Source of the DNA: Bacteroidales bacterium WCE2008
GTDB lineage: Bacteria > Bacteroidota > Bacteroidia > Bacteroidales > UBA932
NCBI GenBank assembly: GCA_900167925.1
Contig: FUZM01000001.1
Coordinates: 124,001 to 188,000, forward strand
Direction of reading: 5' to 3'
Length of the DNA: 64,000 nt
The notes beneath the pieces were generated by a model, which saw only the letters and a list, made by a program, of their open reading frames with translations, did no database searches and was not told the origin of the DNA. Positions 15,715 through 23,912 of the stretch are shown here, one piece after another. A program made the translations under genes and the position numbers. Numbering within the stretch: position 1 is the first letter of the stretch; every line of letters starts with the position of its first letter.

Positions 15715-17868
15715 ATGAAACCTTATTCAACCAAAGACATCCGCAACGTGGTACTCATAGGAAGCTCGAAGTCCGGTAAGACCACACTTGCGGAGGCTAT
15801 GCTATTCGAAGGAAAAGTAATTGACCGTAGAGGTACCGTCGAAGGCAAGAACACCGTATCAGACAATACCGAATTCGAGCAGAACAACCAGAAATCTGTT
15901 TATGCGACTCCGCTTTACGCCGAGTTCATGAACACCAAGTTCAACATAATCGATGCACCGGGATCTGATGATTTCGTGGGCGGTGCAGTTTCAGCATTCA
16001 AGGTTTGCGAGAGTGCAATCCTTACAGTAAACGCTCAGCAGGGTGTCGAGGTCGGAACAGAGATCTTCGCACGTCACGCTGCAGATTATAACATGCCACT
16101 TATGCTCGCAGTCAACCAGCTTGACCACGAGAAAGCCAATTGGGAAGGCACCCGCGACTCGATCAAGGAGTCGTTCGGCGGAAAGGTCGTATTCGTCCAG
16201 TTCCCTGTCAACCCGGGTCCGGGATTCGAGGGATTCATCGACCTTATTGCAATGAAGTATTACCACTTCAAGGACGACAACGGTACCCGTGAGGAGCTCG
16301 AGATTCCTGCACAGTATGCCGACGAGGCAGAAGAGATGCGCCAGGAACTCATGGAGAAGGCCGCCGAAGGCGACGACGCTCTCATGGAGAAATTCTTTGA
16401 AGAACTTACCCTCAGCAACGAGGAAATAAATAAAGGCCTTGCCCTCGGCATGAAGAAGGGCGAACTTCTCCCGGTATTCTGCCTTTCAGCTAGAAAGGAT
16501 ATCGGCGTGAAGAAACTCATGGAGTTCGCTATCAACTCGGCTCCTAGCCCTCTCGGCATCAAGGCTGCCACAATCGACGGCGGCGAGATCGAGTGCAAAC
16601 CGGAAGGCCCTGTCAGCATCTTTATCTTCAAGACCAACGTAGAGCAGCACCTCGGCGAGGTTTCTTACTTCAAGGTAATGAGCGGCGTGCTCAACGAAGG
16701 TATGGACCTTGTCAATCCTGAAAGCGGCAATACCGAGCGTCTGTCGGCTATCTATGCAGTCGCCGGAGCCAAGAAGGAGAAGGTCGCTTCGATCAGTGCC
16801 GGAGATATCGGCTGTGTCATGAAACTCAAATCCGGCAAGTCCGACGTCACTCTCGCCCAGCCGGGCGTCGAGGCTGTCGAGCATATCAAGTTCCCGGATT
16901 CCAAGTATCGTTGCGCTATCAAGGCTGTCGACAAGAACGATGAGGCCAAGGTCGGTGACGCCCTCAACAGGATCGCCGCACAGGATCCTACGATCATCGT
17001 GGAATACTCCAAGGAGCTCCGCCAGACCATCCTCAGCGGACAGGGAGAGCAGCATATCAACCTCGTGAAGTGGAGACTCAACAACGAGTTCAAGCTCAAC
17101 GTCGAGCTCTTTGCTCCGAAGGTTCCTTACCGCGAGACTATCACCAAGGTCGCTACGGCCCAGTACAGGCATAAGAAACAGTCCGGCGGCGCCGGTCAGT
17201 TCGGCGAGGTCCATCTCCTCGTATGCCCTATCGTGGAAGGCGTTGAATTCACCAACAAGTTCAAGATCGACGGCAAGGATACCGAGCTCAAGGTCAAGAA
17301 CCGTCAGGAATTCGACCTCGACTGGGGCGGCAAGCTCGAGTTCATCAACTGCGTTGTCGGCGGTGCCATCGACGAGGGCTTCATGCCTGCAATCCTCAAG
17401 GGTATCAATGACAAGATGACCGAGGGCCCTCTTACAGGTTCATATGCCCGCGACATCCGCGTATATGTATATGACGGCAAGATGCACCCGGTTGACTCCA
17501 AGGAAATCGCCTTCATCCTCGCTGCGCGCAATGCCTTCAAGGAGGCCTTCCGCAACGCAGGACCGAAGATCATGGAGCCTATCTATGACGTTGACATCCT
17601 TACTCCGTCCGACTATGTCGGCCCATGTATGTCCGACCTCAACGGCCGCCGTGGAATGATCGTCAACCAGGACATGGACAGGGGCTTCACCGTGCTCCAC
17701 GCCAAAGTCCCTCTTGCAGAGCTTTACAGGTACTCGACAACCCTCAGCTCCATCACCGGCGGCGCCGCTACCTTCACGATGAAGTTCAGCGACTACCAGC
17801 CAGTTCCGGCTGACGTCCAGACCAAGCTTCTCGCCGAGTACGCAGCTCAGGAGAAGGAAGAAGAATAA
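15715..17868 (+). CDS. EF-G2-type elongation factor paralogue with degenerate GTPase motifs
   Basis: A 717-residue protein with the EF-G domain order: G domain, domain II, III, IV with Gly-Gly-Ala-Gly-Gln-Phe-Gly-Glu-Val, and V. Canonical EF-G drives ribosomal translocation with GTP hydrolysis. Here the GTPase motifs are altered. G1 is Gly-Ser-Ser-Lys-Ser-Gly-Lys-Thr (16-23). Switch I lacks the Arg-Gly-Ile-Thr motif. G3 is Asp80-Ala-Pro-Gly-Ser84 where the catalytic His should be, and G4 is Asn134-Gln-Leu-Asp137 instead of Asn-Lys-x-Asp. This matches the Bacteroides EF-G2 class, reported to support translation without GTPase activity under carbon limitation. It is monocistronic, with its own promoter and a strong terminator. 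Confidence 0.9.
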   Translation: MKPYSTKDIRNVVLIGSSKSGKTTLAEAMLFEGKVIDRRGTVEGKNTVSDNTEFEQNNQKSVYATPLYAEFMNTKFNIIDAPGSDDFVGGAVSAFKVCESAILTVNAQQGVEVGTEIFARHAADYNMPLMLAVNQLDHEKANWEGTRDSIKESFGGKVVFVQFPVNPGPGFEGFIDLIAMKYYHFKDDNGTREELEIPAQYADEAEEMRQELMEKAAEGDDALMEKFFEELTLSNEEINKGLALGMKKGELLPVFCLSARKDIGVKKLMEFAINSAPSPLGIKAATIDGGEIECKPEGPVSIFIFKTNVEQHLGEVSYFKVMSGVLNEGMDLVNPESGNTERLSAIYAVAGAKKEKVASISAGDIGCVMKLKSGKSDVTLAQPGVEAVEHIKFPDSKYRCAIKAVDKNDEAKVGDALNRIAAQDPTIIVEYSKELRQTILSGQGEQHINLVKWRLNNEFKLNVELFAPKVPYRETITKVATAQYRHKKQSGGAGQFGEVHLLVCPIVEGVEFTNKFKIDGKDTELKVKNRQEFDLDWGGKLEFINCVVGGAIDEGFMPAILKGINDKMTEGPLTGSYARDIRVYVYDGKMHPVDSKEIAFILAARNAFKEAFRNAGPKIMEPIYDVDILTPSDYVGPCMSDLNGRRGMIVNQDMDRGFTVLHAKVPLAELYRYSTTLSSITGGAATFTMKFSDYQPVPADVQTKLLAEYAAQEKEEE

Positions 17869-17894
17869 TATCTATAACTTCCTATAAAACGCCG

Positions 17895-17930
17895 GCAGGC
17901 TGCCTTCCTTCGAGGGCAGCCTGCTTTTTT
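17895..17930 (+). terminator. Rho-independent terminator after the EF-G2 gene
   Basis: A perfect 10-bp GC-rich stem (17895-17904 with 17915-17924), a 10-nt loop and six T at 17925-17930, starting 27 bp after the EF-G2 stop. A weak run of A on the left side could let it also serve the convergent GH97 gene. Confidence 0.9.
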
Positions 17931-17945
17931 ATAAACCTTCGGATT

Positions 17946-19925
17946 TTATTTCCTTACAAGTCTGAGGGCGCAGCCGCCACCGGAGGCGAGGTGCACGGAA
18001 ATGCGGCGGTCGGCAGGTACGTCTACCGTCTCGCGGACATAATCAATCGCTTTCCTGTCAGCATTGACGCCATCTCTGAAAATTTCGGCCTTCCACTGAC
18101 CTTCGCCGAGGAAACTGAGGTCGAGGACCATGTCCCTGCCATCCCAGTCGGTCATCGCACCGACATACCATACTTCACCGCTTCTGCGGGCAATGGCGAC
18201 GTAATCGGCGATCTTGCCGTCGAGAGCTATGGTCTCGTCCCACACGGTAGGAACAGCCGAGATGAACGCCGTGCATTCAGGTTCGCGCATATAATTCGAA
18301 GGTGAATCGCAGAGCATGTTCAGCGGCGACTCGAAGACGACGTACTCGGCAAGCTGGCGGCAACGGGTTCCCTGGCTCATAGGCTCGGAGTGGTTTGCCC
18401 TATAATTGTAATAGCTTCCATTATGCATCGCGCCCTGGGTATAATCGAACGGGCCTGCGACCATACGGATAAATGGAATCGTGACATCATAAGTAACCTC
18501 ATCCGCATCCTGGCTCCATTTCATGTTCTCAAGCCCGAAGACAGCCTCGAAATTGATTACATTAGGATAAGTACGGTTAAGACCGGCAGGCTTGAAAGCT
18601 CCGTGGAAATCCACCATAAGATTGTACTTGGCGGCTGTCTCGGCGGCCTTGCGATAGAATTCCACCATCAGCTGGTCGTCCCTGTCCATGAAATCGATCT
18701 TGAAGCCCTTGATGCCCATCTCGGAATAATGCCTGCAGACCTCTTCCATATCTTTCTCGAAAGCCCAGTATCCTGCCCAGAGGATAAGGTCCACACCCTT
18801 CGAGCGGGCGTATGAAGAAAGCATCTCCAGATCGATCTCCGGAACAATCTGCATAAGATCGGCCTGGAGATTTACTGCCCAGCCCTCATCGAGGATCACA
18901 TAAGCAATACCATTGGCTGCGGCAAAATCTATATAGTACTTGTAAGTATCGTTGTTTATTCCGGACTCGAAATCCACGCCGTAGATATTCCAGTCGTTCC
19001 ACCAGTCCCAGGCCACCTTTCCAGGCTTGACCCAACTGTAATCCCCGACAGGAGCAGTCGAGAGCTTCCATACCATATCGCTGTTGGCCAGCTGCTTATC
19101 CTCATCGGAAACAACTATCACCCTCCACGGGAAAGAAGTCTCCCCCGAAACCTTGGCGATATAGTCCGCACGGTGGTCGACAATGCCCTGGAGCATGTTA
19201 TGGCCTCCCTGATGGACTTTGTCAGGGTATCCGGCATAGACGCCGGAAAGCGAAGTCCCTTTGCCGTAATTGTACAGATACATGCCCGGATAATCAAGCA
19301 GGTCCGCTTCGGTAACGAGTACCTTGATACCTTCCGGAGCCTCTACGACAAGCGGCAGAAAAGCGAGCTGGCCGTCCTGCCACTCGGAAAGCTTATGATA
19401 AGAATATGTATTCTCGAAAGAATTATAGAACTGGGCCTCGAACGACTCGGGTGACCTGTCGACATACGGGACAAACAGATTCCAGTCTCCGGCGAAATTG
19501 AACTCCGCCCTCTCGGATACCACCTCGCGGTCGCCTTTGAGCCTGGAAACAAAGCGGTAAGCGACACCGTCGTCATAAGCCCTGAAGATTACGTCATATC
19601 CCTTGAAAGAGAGTACCATCTCGTTGTAGTTGTCGCGCACCGATGCCTTCTTGTACACAATCGCGTCGAGATTTCTGTCAACCTTGTTGAACTTTACCTT
19701 ACGGACCTTTGCATCAGCTCCGAAATCGGCATCGGAAAGCTTCATCGAAGCCTTCGCCCCTTCGATAAGCAGCGTCTCGCCCCGGCTGACCGAGTAAGTG
19801 ATTACCGGACCGTCGGAAACCGCTACGGAAGTCTTTCCATCCGGAGATTTGACCGTCCATGAGCCGGCAAATGAAATTGTCGATACGAGCATCATGGCCA
19901 GTACCGTAAGAGTAAATCTTGTCAT
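17946..19925 (-). CDS. GH97 glycoside hydrolase, retaining-type alpha-glucosidase/galactosidase-like
   Basis: A 659-residue secreted enzyme, read from the ATG at 19925 (a TTG at 19937 overlaps nothing useful) with a signal peptide ending near Ser-Phe-Ala. GH97 enzymes are calcium-dependent and act on alpha-glucosides (SusB, inverting) or alpha-galactosides (BT1871, retaining). An N-terminal beta-sandwich (~20-290) precedes a TIM barrel. Leu-Asp-Glu347-Gly-Trp and Phe-Lys-Ile-Asp411-Phe-Met-Asp-Arg-Asp-Asp-Gln are visible. An Asp at the second site is the nucleophile of retaining members and is absent from SusB, so a retaining mechanism is inferred. The gene starts 12 bp after mutS and may be co-transcribed with it, an unusual pairing. 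Confidence 0.88.
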   Translation of the reverse strand: MTRFTLTVLAMMLVSTISFAGSWTVKSPDGKTSVAVSDGPVITYSVSRGETLLIEGAKASMKLSDADFGADAKVRKVKFNKVDRNLDAIVYKKASVRDNYNEMVLSFKGYDVIFRAYDDGVAYRFVSRLKGDREVVSERAEFNFAGDWNLFVPYVDRSPESFEAQFYNSFENTYSYHKLSEWQDGQLAFLPLVVEAPEGIKVLVTEADLLDYPGMYLYNYGKGTSLSGVYAGYPDKVHQGGHNMLQGIVDHRADYIAKVSGETSFPWRVIVVSDEDKQLANSDMVWKLSTAPVGDYSWVKPGKVAWDWWNDWNIYGVDFESGINNDTYKYYIDFAAANGIAYVILDEGWAVNLQADLMQIVPEIDLEMLSSYARSKGVDLILWAGYWAFEKDMEEVCRHYSEMGIKGFKIDFMDRDDQLMVEFYRKAAETAAKYNLMVDFHGAFKPAGLNRTYPNVINFEAVFGLENMKWSQDADEVTYDVTIPFIRMVAGPFDYTQGAMHNGSYYNYRANHSEPMSQGTRCRQLAEYVVFESPLNMLCDSPSNYMREPECTAFISAVPTVWDETIALDGKIADYVAIARRSGEVWYVGAMTDWDGRDMVLDLSFLGEGQWKAEIFRDGVNADRKAIDYVRETVDVPADRRISVHLASGGGCALRLVRK

Positions 19926-19937
19926 AGTGTCAATCAA

Positions 19938-22568
19938 TTATATACCTAATTCTTTTTTCATGTCACGGAGCAGGTCGAACGCCTGCATAGGAGTCATATT
20001 GTTCAGGTCGGCCTTCTTGAGTGTATCCCTCATCGAAGAAAGCGTCGGATCGTCAAGCTGGAAAAGCGAAAGCTGGATAGTCCCGTCTCCGGAGACAGTC
20101 CCCTCCTTGACGTTGTACGGCTTCGTGATCTTCCCGAAATCCGCCCCGTTCCTCTGGGCCTCCAGAGTCTTCAGCGTCTTCTCGGCGGACTCCAGCACCT
20201 CCCTAGGCATACCGGCCAGCCGCGCCACATGCACGCCGAAACTCTTGTCGGTGCCGCCTTTGGCGAGCTTGCGCAGGAAAATCACCTGACGCCCGGACTC
20301 CTTGACCTCGATATGGAAATTGCATACCCGAGGGTAGATCTCCTCAAGGTCGTTGAGTTCATGATAATGCGTCGCGAAAAGGGTCTTCGCCCCTTTGCCG
20401 TATTCATGGACATACTCCACGATCGCCCTGGCGATGGACATGCCGTCGTAGGTCGAAGTTCCGCGGCCGATCTCGTCCAGCAGTATCAGCGACCGCGCCG
20501 AAAGATTATGCAGGATCATCGAAGTCTCCAGCATCTCGACCATGAAAGTCGATTCTCCCCTGGAAATGTTGTCGCTCGCGCCGACTCTGGTGAAGATCTT
20601 GTCGAACCAGCCGATTTTCGCGGCCTCTGCCGGCACGAACGAGCCGATCTGAGCCATCAGTACGATCAGCGCCGTCTGACGTAGCAGGGCCGACTTACCG
20701 GCCATGTTCGGGCCTGTCAGAATCATGATCTGAGTCCCGTCGGAGTCCATATGGATATCGTTAGGGACATATTCTTCGCCCGGTTTCATGAGGGTCTCGA
20801 TGACCGGATGCCTGCCGGCCTTTATGTCCAGACTCAGGGAATCGTCCATTTCAGGGCGGCAGTACTTGTTGGAGACCGCCAAGTCGGCGAAACCGGCGAG
20901 GACGTCCAGCCGGGCCAGAGTCTTCGCGTTGGCCTGGATCTTAGGGATGAACCTCCGGATCAGCGCGACGAGGTCGGCGTATATCTGGGACTCGAGGGCG
21001 TAGATACGGTCCTCGGCGCCGAGGATCTGCTCTTCGTAATCCTTGAGTTCCTGAGTTATATATCTTTCCGCATTGACGAGAGTCTGCTTGCGCACCCACT
21101 CCGGCGGAACCTTGTCTTTATATGTATTCCTGACTTCCAGGAAATAGCCGAATACATTGTTGTAGCTGACCTTGAGCGAAGGGATTCCGGTCCTCTCGCT
21201 CTCGCGCTGCTGCACCTCGAGCAGATAATCCTTTCCTCCGCGGGAGATCTCCCTCATGTGGTCCAGCTCGGCATTGACTCCGGCCGCAATCACATCGCCC
21301 TTTCCGACAGCGGCGGCAGGATCGGCGCAAAGCGTCTTACGGATGGCGTCCAGCAGCTCCTGACAGCCGTCAAGTCTCTCTCCGAGTCTCTCCAGCGGAG
21401 CCGTCCCCTTGCAGAGGTCCCGGATCGGTCCGGTCTGCGCCAGGCCACGCCCCAGCTGCATCACCTCTCTCGGCAGAATCTTCCCGGCAGCAGCCCTTGA
21501 GACTATCCTCTCGAGATCGCCGATATCTCCCAGCTTGTCCTGCAGGGCGCCGAGATCATCCTGGGCCCCGACGAAATGCGATACGACATCATAACGGGAA
21601 TTGAGCTCTTCCAGATCCATTACAGGCATCGCCAGCCACGATCTCAGCAGTCTTGCCCCCATCGGAGAGCAACAACGGTCAATCACGCTGACGAGCGACA
21701 CTCCTTCGCCCCCGGCAGCGCTCTGGAAAATCTCCAGGTTGCGGAAGGTAAAGGCGTCCATCCAGACGAACTTGTCACCGTCGATACGGGAGATCGAGCA
21801 GATATTGGTAAGACCTTCATGGTGAGTCTGTTCCAGATAGACCAGAAGCGCCCCGGCGGCGCAGACTCCGAGAGGGAACTTTTCCTCGACCGCAAAGCCC
21901 TTGAGAGTCTCGACACCAAGCTGGCGGCAGAGACGGGTCACTGCGGCATCATAGACAAAGGCCCACTCATCCAGAGTAGAGATATAGAGATTGTCCCCGA
22001 ACTGCTCGCGGACATATTTCTCGTCGCCTCTGGTCACGAGGACCTCCTTCGGAGAGAGGGAGGAGACGAGGGTTCCGATATACTCTACAGAGCCCTGGGC
22101 GACGTTGAATTCTCCGGTAGTGACGTCCAGGAATGCCGCTCCGCACTGGTCCTTGCTGAAGGTCAGGCCGAGCAGGAAGTTGTTCTGTTTCTGCTCGAGC
22201 ATAGTCTCGCCAAAGGCGATTCCGGGAGTCACGAGCTCCGTCACTCCTCTCTTTACGAGTTTGCGCCCTGCCAGCTTAGGGTCTTCCAGCTGGTCGCAGA
22301 CCGCGACTTTGTATCCAGCCCTTACGAGTTTCGGAAGATAGACTTCGAGCGCGTGGTGCGGGAATCCGGCCATCGGAAGCTTTCCCTTGTCTCCATTAGA
22401 GCGTTTAGTCTGGACAATCCCGAGGACTTTGCTCGCAAGCACCGCGTCATCAGAGTATGTTTCATAGAAATCCCCGACCCTGTAGAGCAGTATCGCTTCA
22501 GGATTCTGGGCTTTTACTTCGAAATATTGTTTAATCAGAGGAGTATCCTCTGCCAGTTTTTTTGCCAT
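19938..22568 (-). CDS. mutS: DNA mismatch repair protein MutS
   Basis: An 876-residue MutS from the ATG at 22568, the natural Met-Ala-Lys-Lys start; a longer in-frame ATG at 22604 lies upstream of the likely promoter element. MutS recognises mismatches and recruits MutL. The N-terminal mismatch-binding Phe-Tyr-Glu follows Val-Gly-Asp (Gly-Asp-Phe-Tyr-Glu), and the Walker A Gly-Pro-Asn-Met-Ala-Gly-Lys-Ser, the Asp-Glu-Ile-Gly-Arg-Gly-Thr Walker B/D-loop and Ala-Thr-His-Tyr-His-Glu are all intact. Length is normal. It is divergent from the GT4 gene, and GH97 follows 12 bp downstream. Confidence 0.96.
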   Translation of the reverse strand: MAKKLAEDTPLIKQYFEVKAQNPEAILLYRVGDFYETYSDDAVLASKVLGIVQTKRSNGDKGKLPMAGFPHHALEVYLPKLVRAGYKVAVCDQLEDPKLAGRKLVKRGVTELVTPGIAFGETMLEQKQNNFLLGLTFSKDQCGAAFLDVTTGEFNVAQGSVEYIGTLVSSLSPKEVLVTRGDEKYVREQFGDNLYISTLDEWAFVYDAAVTRLCRQLGVETLKGFAVEEKFPLGVCAAGALLVYLEQTHHEGLTNICSISRIDGDKFVWMDAFTFRNLEIFQSAAGGEGVSLVSVIDRCCSPMGARLLRSWLAMPVMDLEELNSRYDVVSHFVGAQDDLGALQDKLGDIGDLERIVSRAAAGKILPREVMQLGRGLAQTGPIRDLCKGTAPLERLGERLDGCQELLDAIRKTLCADPAAAVGKGDVIAAGVNAELDHMREISRGGKDYLLEVQQRESERTGIPSLKVSYNNVFGYFLEVRNTYKDKVPPEWVRKQTLVNAERYITQELKDYEEQILGAEDRIYALESQIYADLVALIRRFIPKIQANAKTLARLDVLAGFADLAVSNKYCRPEMDDSLSLDIKAGRHPVIETLMKPGEEYVPNDIHMDSDGTQIMILTGPNMAGKSALLRQTALIVLMAQIGSFVPAEAAKIGWFDKIFTRVGASDNISRGESTFMVEMLETSMILHNLSARSLILLDEIGRGTSTYDGMSIARAIVEYVHEYGKGAKTLFATHYHELNDLEEIYPRVCNFHIEVKESGRQVIFLRKLAKGGTDKSFGVHVARLAGMPREVLESAEKTLKTLEAQRNGADFGKITKPYNVKEGTVSGDGTIQLSLFQLDDPTLSSMRDTLKKADLNNMTPMQAFDLLRDMKKELGI

Positions 22569-22574
22569 AATAGG

Positions 22575-22582
22575 CAAATTTA
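22575..22582 (-). promoter_or_regulatory. TAnnTTTG -7 element immediately upstream of mutS
   Basis: The minus strand reads TAAATTTG, six bases before the ATG at 22568. If used, transcription would begin almost at the start codon, giving a leaderless or near-leaderless mRNA. No clear -33 partner. Confidence 0.4.
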
Positions 22583-22604
22583 CAATTTTATCAGTTAAAT
22601 TCAT

Positions 22605-22612
22605 TATTTTTG
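22605..22612 (+). promoter_or_regulatory. TAnnTTTG -7 element immediately upstream of the GT4 gene
   Basis: TATTTTTG ends one base before the ATG at 22614. Transcription from it would start at about 22616, which favours the second ATG at 22620 as the true start, or a leaderless message. No clear -33 partner. Confidence 0.4.
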
Positions 22613-22613
22613 T

Positions 22614-23909
22614 ATGTCAATGAAAAGGGTTCTGATAATAACATACTATTGGCCGCCATCCGGCGGGTCCGGAGTCCAGAGATGGGTGAAATTTTCGAAA
22701 TATCTCCCGTCGCAGGGATGGCAGCCTGTGATATACACTCCGGAGAATCCGGACATGCCTTCGATCGACCAGAGTCTTTATTCGGATATCCCCGGAGAGG
22801 CCGAGATAATCAAGCGCCCCATAACGGAAATCTACAGCATCTACCGCAGGATTTCCGGGAATAAAGGCGGCGGAGAGGTCAACCCTATCAACAGCCAGAA
22901 GAAGACCTTGAAGCAGAAGCTGATGCTCGCGATAAGAGGCAATCTGTTCATCCCGGATCCGCGTATCTCGTGGCTGAAGCCGTCAGTCCGCTTCCTTAAG
23001 AAATACTTGAGGGAGCACCCTGTCGACGTAATTGTCAGCACAGGGCCTCCTCATTCGATGCACCTGATAGCCCGCGAGGTTTCAAAGGCTACCGGCATTC
23101 CTTGGGTGGCCGATTTCAGGGACCCTTGGACGAGAATGTTCTACTTCAAGCATCTGGCCCTTTCTGACTGGGCCCGGAAGAAGCACGAGAAACTGGAGAA
23201 GATGGTACTGGACGATGCTTCTGCAGTTGTCGCAGTATCTCCGCTGGTGCAGGAAGAATTCAAGACAATGACCGGGAACAGGATCGAGCTGGTCACGAAC
23301 GGCTATGATCCCGAAGACTTCGGCCAGGTCGTCGAGCCGGACGGCCATTTCAACATAGTCCACACCGGTCTTTTCGCCTCCGACGGCAACCCGGAGACCC
23401 TATGGAAAGTGCTGTCTGACCTCTGCAGGGAGGACGCCCGCTTCGCGGATCAGCTCCGAATACGGCTCGTCGGCAAGAACGACACCATGATCCTGGACAG
23501 CATCCATGCCGCCGGCCTTGAGCGGAATCTGGTGGATCTCGGGTATCGGGACCATACGGTCGCGGTCCGCGAACAGATGGGCTCGACAATGCTGATACTG
23601 CCTCTGCGCAAGGAACCGGAGTACCGGGCGACGCTCCCGGGAAAGCTTTTCGAGTATCTCGGATCGCAGAGGCCGGTGCTCGGCATCGGACAGACGGACG
23701 GCGCTATGGCCAGAATCCTGGCCGATACCGGAGCCGGAGAGACGTTCGAATGGGACGATGAAGCCGGAATCCGGACCTATGTGCTTAAACGTTGGGAAAA
23801 ATTCCTCGCCGGAGACGATGATTCCGTCCCGGACAACAATATTGAACAATACTCCCGCAAGGCGACTGCGCGCAAGATGGCCGCCCTGCTGGAATCTTTA
23901 ATAGACTAA
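22614..23909 (+). CDS. GT4-like glycosyltransferase
   Basis: A 431-residue GT-B fold protein. The N-terminal segment Val-Leu-Ile-Ile-Thr-Tyr-Tyr-Trp-Pro-Pro-Ser-Gly-Gly-Ser-Gly is typical of Bacteroidota group 1 transferases that build surface glycans. The C-terminal half has a Leu-Pro-Gly-Lys-Leu-Phe-Glu-Tyr-Leu motif in which Glu is placed like the nucleotide-sugar-binding Glu of GT4 enzymes. No signal peptide, so it is cytoplasmic or peripheral at the membrane. Two start codons are possible (22614 and 22620). The next gene starts 3 bp after its stop, so it is coupled to the YfhO-like membrane protein. Donor and acceptor are not predictable. Confidence 0.85.
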   Translation: MSMKRVLIITYYWPPSGGSGVQRWVKFSKYLPSQGWQPVIYTPENPDMPSIDQSLYSDIPGEAEIIKRPITEIYSIYRRISGNKGGGEVNPINSQKKTLKQKLMLAIRGNLFIPDPRISWLKPSVRFLKKYLREHPVDVIVSTGPPHSMHLIAREVSKATGIPWVADFRDPWTRMFYFKHLALSDWARKKHEKLEKMVLDDASAVVAVSPLVQEEFKTMTGNRIELVTNGYDPEDFGQVVEPDGHFNIVHTGLFASDGNPETLWKVLSDLCREDARFADQLRIRLVGKNDTMILDSIHAAGLERNLVDLGYRDHTVAVREQMGSTMLILPLRKEPEYRATLPGKLFEYLGSQRPVLGIGQTDGAMARILADTGAGETFEWDDEAGIRTYVLKRWEKFLAGDDDSVPDNNIEQYSRKATARKMAALLESLID

Positions 23910-23912
23910 GAA

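Noticed and set aside
21576..22598. 340-residue open frame opposite mutS
   Set aside because: Shadow of mutS; composition rich in Arg/Gln/His typical of antisense translation.
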